The position numbers were made by a program, and so were the translations under genes. A DNA stretch of 64,000 nucleotides from Secundilactobacillus mixtipabuli (GTDB taxonomy: Bacteria > Bacillota > Bacilli > Lactobacillales > Lactobacillaceae), in contig NZ_BCMF01000011.1 in NCBI RefSeq assembly GCF_002217925.1, positions 29,482 through 93,481 on the forward strand, given 5' to 3'. Below, in pieces: positions 26,167-35,208 of this stretch. A model generated the notes under the pieces. That model ran no database searches, had not been told where the DNA came from, and was given only the letters and a program-made list of their open reading frames with translations. Position 1 is the first letter of the stretch, and each line of letters opens with the position of its first letter.

Positions 26167-29100
26167 ATGGCGTTTGTTCCATTACAAGTCATCAGCAGCT
26201 ACAGTCTGCTGCAAAGCACCAACCAACTGGAAGAGCTGGTTAAGACTGCTGCCCAGCGAGGTTATCAGGCATTGGCGCTTACTGACCGCAACGTCATGTA
26301 CGGGACGGTCGCTTTTTATCAACTGTGTCAAAAATATGACGTGCAGCCCATTATTGGCCTAACGGCTGATTTGGCAGGAATCTTTGCGACTGAACAGGCA
26401 TTTCCCATGATTCTGCTAGCAAAGAATCAAGCGGGCTACCAGCATTTAATGGCGATCTCATCCTTTATTCAAACCAGAACCGATCGTGAACCGGTTACTG
26501 TGGCACAGGTCAAACAGTGGCTCTCCGACCTGATGGTGATCTTACCTCATGAAGGTGAGCTGCAGTACTGGTTAGACCAAGGCGAACAAGACAATGTTCA
26601 CCAACTATTAGCCCGTCTATCTCAGGTGGTCGATGAGCATAGTTTATTGATTGGCATCGCGCCGACGCAGTCCGAAACGGTTCGGCAATTACTGACGAAG
26701 TTAGCTGCGGATGCACAGGTGAACGTCGTCGCTTTACCGGATATCCGTTATTTGGATGCTGATGACCGGTTTGCTGTCGGCGTGTTAAACGCCATTAAAG
26801 ACGGCACGACGATCAGCAATTTGGCAGAAGCTCAGAAGAAGACGGGGCAATACTGGTTACGGCCAGCAGCAGAATTTACGAGTTTGTACGATCGTTTGGG
26901 CTTAACAGCCGCTGCTCAGCGGACCGAGGCCGTCGCTAATGCCTGCCAAGTCCAGTTGAAATTTCAGCACCCCCAGTTACCCCGATTTCAGACGCCTGAT
27001 CAGCAACCGGCCAAGGCTTATTTGTTAGCCCAGTGCCAAGTGGGGTTGAAGTGGCGATTAAAGGAAAATCAGATCACGGATGCGGCACCTTATGAAGGAC
27101 GGCTTACCCATGAGCTGGAAGTCATTGACCGGATGGGGTTTGACGACTATTTTCTGATTGTTTGGGACGTCATGCAGTTTACTAAGCGGGCGGGGATCAC
27201 CACTGGACCAGGCCGTGGTTCCGCAGCCGGTTCGTTAGTGGCCTACGTTTTAGGCATTACGGATGTTGATCCGTTGCAATACAATTTGCTGTTTGAACGT
27301 TTCTTAAACGAAGAACGGGCACAGATGCCAGATATCGACCTAGATATCCCGGATAACCGACGAGAAGAAGTTTTGGAATACGTTCACCAAAAATACGGTC
27401 ATGAGCGAGTGGGACAAATTATTACCTTTGGGACGTTGGCAACCAAACAGGCCATTCGTGATGTTGGCCGAGTGTTCGGTTTACGGCCTTATGATTTGAG
27501 CGAATGGAGCAAGACGATCCCTAGTGTGCTGCATATTTCACTCAAAGAGGCCTACAAGCAATCTCAGCCACTAAGAAACCTGGTCTCAGACTCCACGACA
27601 AATCAGTTATTATTCGAGACGGCCTCTAAACTGGAGGGCTTACCCCGCCACTATTCAACCCATGCCGCCGGGGTGGTTTTAAGTGACCAGCCATTGACCG
27701 ATATCGTACCGGTTCAAAACGGTTCAGAAACCATGTTGATGACGCAATACACGAAGGACTACGTTGAACAGGTCGGTTTACTGAAAATGGACTTTCTGGG
27801 ATTGCGCAACTTGAGTTTGCTGGCAGCAGCCTTAAAGTACGTTCAAGTCCAAACTGGCAAGCCGCTAAAGATCAGCCAGATCGATCTCAATGACCCGGCA
27901 ACTCTAGCCCTGTTTCAAAGGGGCGATACCAACGGCGTCTTTCAATTCGAATCTAGCGGGATCAAAAACGTGTTAAGACGGTTACGCCCCGATACCTTTG
28001 AACTAGTTGCAGCTGTTAACGCCTTATACCGGCCGGGGCCAATGGAAAACATTGACCACTTCATCAAACGGCGCTTCAATCAGGAACCCGTGACGTATCC
28101 GGATGCTTCTTTAAAGACCATCTTAGCCCCGACTTATGGCATCATCGTTTACCAGGAACAAGTCATGCAAGTGGCTTCGGCAATGGCCGGCTTTACCCTT
28201 GGGCAAGCCGATTTACTGCGGCGGGCCATGAGCAAGAAGAAAAAAGCCACGATGGAAGCCATGCGGAAACGCTTTATTGAAGGAGCGGTAGCTAAGGGTC
28301 ATGCAGCTAACGTTGCCGAAGCCACCTTTGATTATATTGACCGGTTTGCTAATTACGGTTTTAACCGGTCTCACGCGGTGGCTTACAGTAAAATGGCCTT
28401 TGAATTAGCTTACCTGAAAGCGCATTATCCAGCAGCCTTTTTCACGGCACTGCTGAATTCCGTTTTGAATAACAGCGCGAAAACTAAACTGTACCTAATG
28501 GAGGCCAAACGTCATCAAGTGACCATTTTGCCCCCTAACATTAACTACAGCGGGGCGTATTTCCGACTGGAGAACAACCAGATTCGCTTTGGCTTAGCCT
28601 CAATCAAAGGGATGCGCCGAGATCTGCTCCAAAGTATCATGACGGAACGGCAGACCAATGGTCATTTTCAGTCACTGCATCAATTTCTTTTGCGGCTTGA
28701 TCCGAAATGGCTAAAGGAAGATTTAATTGAGGGGCTGATATATTCCGGGGCCTTTGATACGTTTGGCTATAATCGTGCCGAATTAATTGCCAGCTTGCCG
28801 GAATTTTTAAGCAGTGTGGAATTAAGCGGCAGCAGCATGGATCTGTTTGAAGCACTGGCCCCCAAAATCAGCCATCAGCCCGATTTTTCGTTAACTGAAC
28901 GGCTGGCAAAAGAAAACGAATACCTGGGCGCTTACCTGTCGGGCCATCCCGTGGAACAATACAGCAAACTGGCTTTGCAGCGCGGGGCAGTTGCCATCGG
29001 TGATCTCAGTGTGGATCAGCACGTCACGCTAGTGGTCTATGTGACTCGTGTCAGGACCATCCGGACTAAACGCGGTGATCAAATGGCGTTTTTAACCGCC

Positions 29101-29544
29101 AGTGATCTTACCGGCGAAACCAGCATTACCGTTTTTCCTAATACCTATCGCCAGATTGCCACTTGGCTGGCAAAAGAGCAGGTGATCTTAGTGACCGGTA
29201 AAGTTGAAACGAACCGTGGCAGTCTACAGGTCGTGGCGGATGCGGTCACGCAAGCAGCGGCGTTAAAACCGTCAAAAATTGAAGGGTCAACGGCTAAAGA
29301 GTTGCAGGGTGCCCGCTGGTTTTTGAGACTGACGGCACAAGCGGATGAACAAGCCACGATGAAACAGCTAACCGCCTTTTTAAACGCACATCACGGGCAG
29401 ACGCCAGTGATTATTTACCGGGTAGCGGATGACAGCAAACGCATTTTAAGCCAGCAATTTTGGTTGCCAGCCAATGAGCAATTAGTGCAACCATTAGAGC
29501 AAATTTTGGGTCACCATAATGTAGTGTTGCAATTAAAACATTAG
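26167..29544 (+). CDS. dnaE: DNA polymerase III subunit alpha, DnaE type
   Basis: DnaE is the second replicative polymerase of low-GC Gram-positives and extends primers on the lagging strand before PolC takes over. The protein of about 1125 residues has an N-terminal PHP domain (SSYSLLQSTNQLEELV, LTDRNVMYGTVAF), the palm with the catalytic acidic motif PDIDLDIPDNRR, fingers (YGIIVYQEQVMQ, NYGFNRSHAVAY), and a C-terminal OB-fold (DQMAFLTASDLTGETSITVFP). It lacks the 3'-5' exonuclease insertion found in PolC. Two starts are possible: TTG 26161 and ATG 26167. I prefer the ATG, since the protein then begins MAFVPLQVISSYSLL; the AAAGGAAG site is compatible with both. Confidence 0.95.
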   Translation: MAFVPLQVISSYSLLQSTNQLEELVKTAAQRGYQALALTDRNVMYGTVAFYQLCQKYDVQPIIGLTADLAGIFATEQAFPMILLAKNQAGYQHLMAISSFIQTRTDREPVTVAQVKQWLSDLMVILPHEGELQYWLDQGEQDNVHQLLARLSQVVDEHSLLIGIAPTQSETVRQLLTKLAADAQVNVVALPDIRYLDADDRFAVGVLNAIKDGTTISNLAEAQKKTGQYWLRPAAEFTSLYDRLGLTAAAQRTEAVANACQVQLKFQHPQLPRFQTPDQQPAKAYLLAQCQVGLKWRLKENQITDAAPYEGRLTHELEVIDRMGFDDYFLIVWDVMQFTKRAGITTGPGRGSAAGSLVAYVLGITDVDPLQYNLLFERFLNEERAQMPDIDLDIPDNRREEVLEYVHQKYGHERVGQIITFGTLATKQAIRDVGRVFGLRPYDLSEWSKTIPSVLHISLKEAYKQSQPLRNLVSDSTTNQLLFETASKLEGLPRHYSTHAAGVVLSDQPLTDIVPVQNGSETMLMTQYTKDYVEQVGLLKMDFLGLRNLSLLAAALKYVQVQTGKPLKISQIDLNDPATLALFQRGDTNGVFQFESSGIKNVLRRLRPDTFELVAAVNALYRPGPMENIDHFIKRRFNQEPVTYPDASLKTILAPTYGIIVYQEQVMQVASAMAGFTLGQADLLRRAMSKKKKATMEAMRKRFIEGAVAKGHAANVAEATFDYIDRFANYGFNRSHAVAYSKMAFELAYLKAHYPAAFFTALLNSVLNNSAKTKLYLMEAKRHQVTILPPNINYSGAYFRLENNQIRFGLASIKGMRRDLLQSIMTERQTNGHFQSLHQFLLRLDPKWLKEDLIEGLIYSGAFDTFGYNRAELIASLPEFLSSVELSGSSMDLFEALAPKISHQPDFSLTERLAKENEYLGAYLSGHPVEQYSKLALQRGAVAIGDLSVDQHVTLVVYVTRVRTIRTKRGDQMAFLTASDLTGETSITVFPNTYRQIATWLAKEQVILVTGKVETNRGSLQVVADAVTQAAALKPSKIEGSTAKELQGARWFLRLTAQADEQATMKQLTAFLNAHHGQTPVIIYRVADDSKRILSQQFWLPANEQLVQPLEQILGHHNVVLQLKH

Positions 29545-29577
29545 AGTTTGGGGTAAAAATTTAGGCCAAAAAGGGCA

Positions 29578-29591
29578 TGAAAACGCTTTTA
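29578..29591 (+). promoter_or_regulatory. cre-like CcpA site upstream of pyk
   Basis: TGAAAACGCTTTTA matches the cre core closely, with one mismatch near the 3' end. It lies 34 bp upstream of the pyk -35, a position where CcpA often activates glycolytic genes rather than repressing them. Confidence 0.6.
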
Positions 29592-29624
29592 TGACGGAAA
29601 TGTATAGTTTTTCGAAAAACACAG

Positions 29625-29653
29625 CAGACAATAAATTTGAAAAGTGCTAAAAT
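29625..29653 (+). promoter_or_regulatory. pyk promoter
   Basis: CAGACA (29625-29630), 17-bp spacer ending in TG-C, TAAAAT (29648-29653). It predicts a leader of about 90 nt. Confidence 0.6.
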
Positions 29654-29691
29654 AACAAACGGATTCCAAATTGGACTGTTTTAATTGTGAT

Positions 29692-29709
29692 AGCAATCAC
29701 ATGATTGCT
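29692..29709 (+). promoter_or_regulatory. perfect inverted repeat in the pyk leader
   Basis: AGCAATCA-CA-TGATTGCT: 8-bp arms with a 2-bp centre, downstream of the promoter and 41 bp before the start codon. The centre is too small for a good RNA hairpin, which favours a DNA operator. Confidence 0.45.
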
Positions 29710-29750
29710 TAAATTGAAATCGTCCTAAACTCAAAGGAGAGATTTTTCTT

Positions 29751-31508
29751 ATGAAGAAAACCAAGATCGTAAGTACACTTGGTCCAGCTAGTACCGATGT
29801 CGACACAATCGTAAAGCTTATTGAGGCCGGCGCTAACATTTTCCGGTTTAACTTTTCTCATGGTGACCATGAAGAACATTTAGGCCGTTTGAATAACGTC
29901 CACGAAGCTGAAAAGATTACTGGCAAGACTGTTGGTATCATGCTTGATACTAAGGGTGCTGAAATTCGGACTACTGTTCAAAAAGACGGTAAGATCCAGT
30001 ACCACACTGGTGATAAGCTCCGGATTTCTATGGATGATTCCTTAGAAGGTGTTAAGGACAAGATCGCGGTCACCTATCCTGGTTTATTCGACGACGTTAG
30101 TGTTGGCGGTCACGTCTTATTCGACGATGGTCTGCTTGACATGGTTGTTGATGAAAAAGACGATGCAAACAAAGAATTAGTTGGTACCATGCAAAACGAT
30201 GGTGTCCTTGGTTCACGTAAAGGTGTTAACGCACCTGGCGTTTCAATCAACTTACCTGGTATCACTGAAAAAGATGCTTCTGATATTCGTTTTGGTTTGG
30301 ATCACGAAATCAACTTTATCGCTGCATCATTTGTTCGTAAGCCACAAGACGTTATGGACATTCGTGAATTATTGGAAGAAAAGCACATGGAACACGTTCA
30401 AATCTTCCCTAAGATCGAATCACAAGAAGGTATCGACAACTTTGACGATATCATCAAAGTTTCTGATGGTTTGATGGTTGCTCGTGGTGACATGGGTGTT
30501 GAAATTCCAACTGAAAACGTACCATTGGTACAAAAGCACTTGATCCGTAAGTGCAACGTTTTGGGCAAGCCAGTTATCACTGCTACTCAAATGTTGGATT
30601 CAATGCAAGAAAACCCACGTCCTACTCGTGCCGAAGCATCTGACGTTGCTAACGCCGTCTTTGATGGTACTGATGCAACCATGCTTTCTGGTGAAAGTGC
30701 TAACGGTGAATACCCAGTAGAAGCCGTTTCAACTATGAACCGGATCGACATCAAGGCTGAAAATGCTTTGAAGGACTTTGGTACTGACCACATGGACTTA
30801 GCTAACGCTGACGTTACTGAATCAATTGGTGCTTCAGTTGCCCGTGTTGCTAAGAGCCTGGGTGTTAAGACCATCGTTGCTGCTACTGAATCAGGCTACA
30901 CTGCTCGTATGATCAGCAAGTACCGTCCAGATGCTAACATCTTGGCCGTTACCTTCGATGACCGTACCCGTCGTGGTTTGATGGTTAACTGGGGTGTTTA
31001 CCCAATCGTTGCTGAAAAGCCAGCTAACACCGATGCTATGTTTGATTTAGCAGCTGCTAAAGCTGTTGAAACCGGCTTAGCTAAGGAAGGCGACTTGATC
31101 TTGATCACTGCCGGTGTTCCCGTTGGCGAACGCGGTACAACTAACCTGATGAAGGTTCAATTGATCGGTTCAAAGTTAGTACGCGGCCAAGGTGTCGGTG
31201 ATGACACTGTTATTGGTAAAGCCGTATTAGCAAACAACGCTGAAGAAGCTAACAGCAAGACTACTGAAGGCAGTGTTTTGGTTACTAAGAACACTGACAA
31301 AGACTACTTGCCAGCTATCGAAAAGGCTAGCGCCGTTATCGTTGAAAACGGTGGTTTAACTTCACACGCAGCCGTAGTTGGTATCTCAATGGGGATTCCA
31401 GTTATCGTTGGCGCTGAAGGTGCCTCAGAAAAGATCTCTGATGGTGAATTGATTACTGTTGACTCACGTCGCGGTGTTGTTTACCACGGTGCTTCAAACG
31501 CACTTTAA
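29751..31508 (+). CDS. pyk: pyruvate kinase
   Basis: Pyruvate kinase makes ATP and pyruvate from phosphoenolpyruvate and ADP at the end of glycolysis. The 585-residue protein has the catalytic barrel (KKTKIVSTLGPAS, IFRFNFSHGDHEEH, FPKIESQEGIDNFDDI, the active-site segment MVARGDMGVEIP and VITATQMLDSM). It then has the C-terminal regulatory domain, plus the extra PEP-utiliser-like domain (ENGGLTSHAAVVGISMGIPVIVGAEGA) usual in lactobacilli and bacilli. The ribosome site AAAGGAGAG is strong and codon use is highly biased, as expected of an abundant enzyme. pfkA is not upstream here, unlike many lactobacilli; dnaE precedes it directly. Confidence 0.97.
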   Translation: MKKTKIVSTLGPASTDVDTIVKLIEAGANIFRFNFSHGDHEEHLGRLNNVHEAEKITGKTVGIMLDTKGAEIRTTVQKDGKIQYHTGDKLRISMDDSLEGVKDKIAVTYPGLFDDVSVGGHVLFDDGLLDMVVDEKDDANKELVGTMQNDGVLGSRKGVNAPGVSINLPGITEKDASDIRFGLDHEINFIAASFVRKPQDVMDIRELLEEKHMEHVQIFPKIESQEGIDNFDDIIKVSDGLMVARGDMGVEIPTENVPLVQKHLIRKCNVLGKPVITATQMLDSMQENPRPTRAEASDVANAVFDGTDATMLSGESANGEYPVEAVSTMNRIDIKAENALKDFGTDHMDLANADVTESIGASVARVAKSLGVKTIVAATESGYTARMISKYRPDANILAVTFDDRTRRGLMVNWGVYPIVAEKPANTDAMFDLAAAKAVETGLAKEGDLILITAGVPVGERGTTNLMKVQLIGSKLVRGQGVGDDTVIGKAVLANNAEEANSKTTEGSVLVTKNTDKDYLPAIEKASAVIVENGGLTSHAAVVGISMGIPVIVGAEGASEKISDGELITVDSRRGVVYHGASNAL

Positions 31509-31531
31509 TCAACTGAATTAAGCTGATATTG

Positions 31532-31564
31532 AAAAAGTCTAGCCCGCGGGCTGGACTTTTTTTA
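31532..31564 (+). terminator. pyk terminator
   Basis: AAAAAGTC-T-AGCCC and GGGCT-G-GACTTTTT: a 14-bp GC-rich stem and T-run. Confidence 0.9.
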
Positions 31565-31668
31565 TTGGCTGAAGCGCGTTTCTCACCTTTTCGAGCGTGC
31601 ATTGGTCTACACAGCGAAACAGTTAAAGCCGACCAATTCAGAATAAACTACCACCGCCGGTCAATATG

Positions 31669-31677
31669 TGCGATAAT
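31669..31677 (+). promoter_or_regulatory. promoter of the cvfB operon
   Basis: TG-C-GATAAT, an extended -10, 44 bp before the chosen cvfB start; no clear -35. The transcript would start near 31684, which argues against the longer reading frame from 31686. Confidence 0.5.
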
Positions 31678-31721
31678 GTCAAAAGATGTGTAATATAAGT
31701 GAACGAACGGGGATACTAAAA

Positions 31722-32624
31722 ATGGATAATGAGTTAACCCAGTTACTCGGCCGGATTATTAGCGGCGAGGTAACTGATGAAAATGACAAACAATATTTCG
31801 TACAGAACAATGGCTTGACCTTTCGACTGGATAAGGCTGAGATCAAAAAGCCGTTGAAGCTGGGCAGCCAGTTTAAGGGATTTGCTTACGAAAACGAGAC
31901 CCACCAGTTACAGATCACACGTGACGCACCAAAGGTTCAAGTGGATCATTATGGCTTTGGCGAAGTGGTTCGGGTTCAGCATAGCCTTGGCGTATTCGTC
32001 AATATTGGTTTGCCCAATAAGGATATTGTGGTTTCACTGGATAACCTGCCAGAGATTGCTGGACTTTGGCCACAACGCGGCGACCGCTTGATGCTGTCGA
32101 TCACGCTGGATAAAAAGGGCCGTATGTGGGGTGATTTAGGTGATGAAGCACTGTACCGGGCCATTTCACAACCAGTGACGACTAAGCTCACAAACAAAGA
32201 CGTTGTCGCAACTGCTTACCGGCTAAAAATGACCGGGACGATGGTCCTGACAGCTGACTATAATTTGGGCTTCATTCCACCTGAAGAACGTGATCAAGAA
32301 CCACGGTTAGGCCAACAGCTGAATGCGCGGGTTATCAGCCAATATCCTGATGGCACGTTAAAATTATCCTTGCGGCCACGGGCTTACGAAGCTATCCCTG
32401 AGGATGCCTTGATGTTGCTGGCAACGCTACAACATGCGCCTGAAGGTAAGGTGGCTTTCACTGATAAGAGTGATCCTGCTGACATCAAAGATTACTTTGG
32501 GATTAGTAAGGGACAATTCAAACGAGCAGTGGGTCATTTGATGAAACAGCGGTTTGCTGAACAGCATGATGGTTATTTATGGCTGACTGAAGCGGGACGT
32601 GATCAGAATGGACGAACAGATTGA
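31722..32624 (+). CDS. cvfB: CvfB-like S1-domain RNA-binding protein
   Basis: A 300-residue protein of the CvfB family, in which S1 RNA-binding domains are followed by a winged-helix. The S1 parts are visible in VVRVQHSLGVFVNIGLPNKDIVVSLDNLP and TADYNLGFIPPEERD...GQQLNARVISQYPDGTLKLSLRPR. The C-terminus (FTDKSDPADIKDYFGISKGQFKRAVGHLMKQR) is the winged-helix. In staphylococci CvfB affects virulence-gene RNA. ATG 31722 follows GGGGATA by 7 nt, whereas ATG 31686 lies at the predicted transcript start. The last 17 bp overlap xerD. Confidence 0.9.
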   Translation: MDNELTQLLGRIISGEVTDENDKQYFVQNNGLTFRLDKAEIKKPLKLGSQFKGFAYENETHQLQITRDAPKVQVDHYGFGEVVRVQHSLGVFVNIGLPNKDIVVSLDNLPEIAGLWPQRGDRLMLSITLDKKGRMWGDLGDEALYRAISQPVTTKLTNKDVVATAYRLKMTGTMVLTADYNLGFIPPEERDQEPRLGQQLNARVISQYPDGTLKLSLRPRAYEAIPEDALMLLATLQHAPEGKVAFTDKSDPADIKDYFGISKGQFKRAVGHLMKQRFAEQHDGYLWLTEAGRDQNGRTD

Positions 32625-33495
32625 GGACTTTCTGCATGATTTAAGGATTGAACGTGGGTTAACTGCCAATACGATCAGTTCTTATCGTCAGGACCTAAAA
32701 GAATTTCACCAGTTTTTAGATGCGCAGCAGCTCTCAGATTTGGCTAAAGTGGATCAATTGACTGTCCTGCAATTTTTGAAACAACAACAAACGAGTGGCA
32801 AAGCCCGGAACAGTGTGACGCGAATGGTTTCAACTCTGCGTCACTTTTTCCAGTACTTGGTTCAAAATGATCAGCTGACCGTTGACCCGATGGCAGAGGT
32901 GAAGGCACCGAAAAAGGGCCGGCCACTGCCACAAGTCCTGACGGTTGCTGAGGTAGATGCACTATTGGCTGCGCCGGATACCACTAATAAGTACGGGATT
33001 CGCGACCGCGCCATTTTAGAAGTGATGTATGCGACGGGGTTGCGGGTCAGTGAACTGGTCCATCTAAAAATGGGCGAATTGCACCTTGAAATGGGACTTA
33101 TTCAGACCCTTGGTAAGGGGAATAAGGAACGCATTATTCCAATCGGCGATGTGGCCATTGAATGGATCAATCGGTATTTGAACCAGAGTCGGCCGTTGCT
33201 ATTAAAACAGCGCAGCTCGCCGTATCTGTTTCTAAACGCTCACGGTAGTGGTTTAAGCCGCCAGAGTATCTGGCAGAAAATTCAGCATTACGTGAGTGTT
33301 GCAGGTATCCGTAAGCACGTGACGCCGCATACGCTGCGGCATTCATTTGCCACTCATATTTTAGAAAATGGTGCCGATTTGCGGATCGTTCAGGAACTAT
33401 TAGGACATTCCGATATTTCAACGACCCAAATTTATACCCATATTTCCAAGAAACATTTAACAGAAGTTTATCGTAAAGCTCATCCAAGAGCGTAA
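32608..33495 (+). CDS. xerD: site-specific tyrosine recombinase XerD
   Basis: XerD resolves chromosome dimers at dif sites, working with XerC or a single-recombinase partner. The 295-residue protein has the SAM-like N-terminal domain (IEDFLHDLRIERGLTANTISSYRQDL) and the catalytic domain. The catalytic residues can be read: Arg in ATGLRVSELVHL, Lys in LGKGNKER, His-x-x-Arg in TPHTLRHSFATHIL, His in LLGHSDISTTQ, and the nucleophile Tyr in IYTHISKKHL. The frame opens at GTG 32599, but ATG 32608 begins MDEQIEDFLHDL as in relatives. It overlaps cvfB. The gene neighbourhood (cvfB-xerD-ribT-scpAB) supports XerD over a phage integrase. Confidence 0.94.
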   Translation: MDEQIEDFLHDLRIERGLTANTISSYRQDLKEFHQFLDAQQLSDLAKVDQLTVLQFLKQQQTSGKARNSVTRMVSTLRHFFQYLVQNDQLTVDPMAEVKAPKKGRPLPQVLTVAEVDALLAAPDTTNKYGIRDRAILEVMYATGLRVSELVHLKMGELHLEMGLIQTLGKGNKERIIPIGDVAIEWINRYLNQSRPLLLKQRSSPYLFLNAHGSGLSRQSIWQKIQHYVSVAGIRKHVTPHTLRHSFATHILENGADLRIVQELLGHSDISTTQIYTHISKKHLTEVYRKAHPRA

Positions 33496-33515
33496 CGTTA
33501 CGGGGGGGATTTAAC

Positions 33516-33872
33516 TTGTTGCTTAAATATCGAAATGATTATGAAAAAGTGGCAATGGGGTTGCTCTCTTTTGCACCCGCATTAAAAAAAATCGACCGGC
33601 TGCAGGCCGAACTGCAGTGGTATCAAAACAGTGATGCCAGACAGCTCCTCTTGTGGAAGGACGTTAATCAGGACTTTTCTGGGATTGTTGGCGTCGAACT
33701 GCGGCCTCATTTCGTCGTGATTCGCCTGATTGCTTTGACGCCGGCGGTGAGAAACAATGATCAAACCAACACGATTTTAGATGAGTTGCAGGACATGTAT
33801 CCAGAACAGCGAATCATGGGAACACTTGAGACTACCGGAATCGTTGCCAAATGGGAGGCTAGCCATGAGTGA
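33516..33872 (+). CDS. ribT: RibT-like GNAT-family protein
   Basis: A 118-residue protein whose N-terminus (LLKYRNDYEKVAMGLLSFAP, with RQLLLWKD following) aligns by eye with Bacillus RibT, the small acetyltransferase-like protein encoded at the end of the riboflavin operon. The GNAT acetyl-CoA loop (Q/RxxGxG/A) is degenerate here (PAVRNNDQTNTILDEL), so catalytic activity is doubtful. Translation starts at TTG 33516, 7 nt after GGGGGGG. No riboflavin biosynthesis genes are nearby; it is fixed between xerD and scpA and overlaps the scpA start. Confidence 0.8.
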   Translation: MLLKYRNDYEKVAMGLLSFAPALKKIDRLQAELQWYQNSDARQLLLWKDVNQDFSGIVGVELRPHFVVIRLIALTPAVRNNDQTNTILDELQDMYPEQRIMGTLETTGIVAKWEASHE

Positions 33873-34620
33873 ACAGCCTGTTTTGATTCACGTGCAAGAC
33901 TTTGAAGGTCCACTGGATCTACTATTGCATTTGATCAAATCAGCTGCCATCGATATTTACGACATTCCCATTGTGTCGATCACCGATCAGTACATGACAG
34001 CACTACGGCAAATGCAGGATCATCAGCTCGACGTGGCCGGCGATTATTTCGTAATGGCGGCGACGTTGATGAAGATGAAAGCCAAACTGTTGCTGCCGGT
34101 GGAAGAAACGCCGGTAGAAGAAGACGACGAGCCAAGCCTGGAAGAAATGCAAGCAGATTTGGTTAATCGGCTGGTGAAGTATCAACGTTATAAACTAGCG
34201 GCTAGCTGGTTTAAAAAGCAGGCAGCAGCGCGACAGAAATTTTATACCAGACCGGAAATGGCGGTGCCAGCCGGCGTCAAGCTTGGTAAATTGGCCCCTG
34301 GATTGACCACTAAGGACCTTCAACGGGTCTTAGTTGAATTAACGCAACGTCAGCGTCAGCCGGAATTGCCCATGCGGTTGATTCAGGATGAACAGTATAC
34401 CGTCAAGGGTCAGATCCATACGTTGCGATTTAAGCTCAGCAAGGTCCGCGTGGCAGTCTCTTTCGGCCAGTTATTTGATCAAAAACCGAATAAGGAAGAA
34501 CTGGTCACGACTTTCTTGGCGTTACTAGAAATGACTAAGCAGCACGAAATTGCTGTGGATCAGCCAAGCCGAGTGATGCCGATTACCGTTAAACCGGCCA
34601 ATTTGGGAGAAGATAAATGA
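33865..34620 (+). CDS. scpA: segregation and condensation protein A
   Basis: ScpA is the kleisin subunit that bridges the SMC dimer in the condensin complex. The 251-residue protein starts MSEQPVLIHVQDFEGPLDLLLHLIKSAAIDIYDIPI, the conserved kleisin N-terminal helices that bind the SMC neck. An acidic linker (ETPVEEDDEPSLEE) and the C-terminal winged-helix that contacts the SMC head follow. The longer frame from 33781 is rejected, because ATG 33865 has GGGAGG 6 nt upstream and gives the family N-terminus. It overlaps ribT by 8 bp and scpB by 4 bp (ATGA). Confidence 0.95.
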   Translation: MSEQPVLIHVQDFEGPLDLLLHLIKSAAIDIYDIPIVSITDQYMTALRQMQDHQLDVAGDYFVMAATLMKMKAKLLLPVEETPVEEDDEPSLEEMQADLVNRLVKYQRYKLAASWFKKQAAARQKFYTRPEMAVPAGVKLGKLAPGLTTKDLQRVLVELTQRQRQPELPMRLIQDEQYTVKGQIHTLRFKLSKVRVAVSFGQLFDQKPNKEELVTTFLALLEMTKQHEIAVDQPSRVMPITVKPANLGEDK

Positions 34621-35204
34621 GTAAGATACAACAATTAGAGGCACTGCTGTTTGTTAGTGGCGAATCAGGCTTAACGATTCAGGAATTAGCTAACTTAACG
34701 GATTCGATGGTGCCCGCAGTCAAACAGTCATTATCGAAGTTAAATCAGAAGTATGCCAGTGATCCAGATTGCGCACTGGTCATTTTAGAGAGTAACGATA
34801 CGGTTCGCTTAGCAACTAAGGAAGGGCTGGCCAGCGTTGTCAGTCAGTATTTTGAAGCGCCTAGTTCTACGGGGCTTTCCCAAGCTTCACTAGAAGTTTT
34901 AGCAATTATTGCGTATAATCAGCCCATCACCCGAATTGAGATCGATGAGATTCGCGGGGTGCAAAGTTCAGGGACGTTAAACAAATTATTGCTGCGGCAG
35001 CTGATTACTGAAGCCGGCCGTAAAAAGGGCCCCGGCCGTCCTAAACTCTATAAGACAACAGATTACTTTACCGACTATTTTGGGCTTAAGCAGCTGGGTG
35101 ATTTACCACCCTTGCCAGAAGCACAAACGACGGCAGATGATGAACAGAACAGTGACTTGTTTTTGAAACGGTTCAACCAACAGATAAACTCGGAGGATAA
35201 TTAA
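34617..35204 (+). CDS. scpB: segregation and condensation protein B
   Basis: ScpB is the dimeric winged-helix (kite) partner of ScpA. The 195-residue protein shows two winged-helix units: IQQLEALLFVSGESGLTIQELANLTD at the N-terminus and LSQASLEVLAIIAYNQPITRIEIDEIRGVQSSGTLNKLLLRQLITEAGRKKGPGRPKLYKTTDYFTDYFGLKQL, the signature of the family. The acidic C-terminal tail is variable. It is translationally coupled to scpA through ATGA and followed after 4 bp by rluB. Confidence 0.95.
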   Translation: MSKIQQLEALLFVSGESGLTIQELANLTDSMVPAVKQSLSKLNQKYASDPDCALVILESNDTVRLATKEGLASVVSQYFEAPSSTGLSQASLEVLAIIAYNQPITRIEIDEIRGVQSSGTLNKLLLRQLITEAGRKKGPGRPKLYKTTDYFTDYFGLKQLGDLPPLPEAQTTADDEQNSDLFLKRFNQQINSEDN

Positions 35205-35208
35205 TTAC

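Noticed and set aside
32608..33495. Phage or genomic-island integrase
   Set aside because: It is a tyrosine recombinase, but length, motifs and the cvfB-xerD-ribT-scpAB neighbourhood identify XerD.
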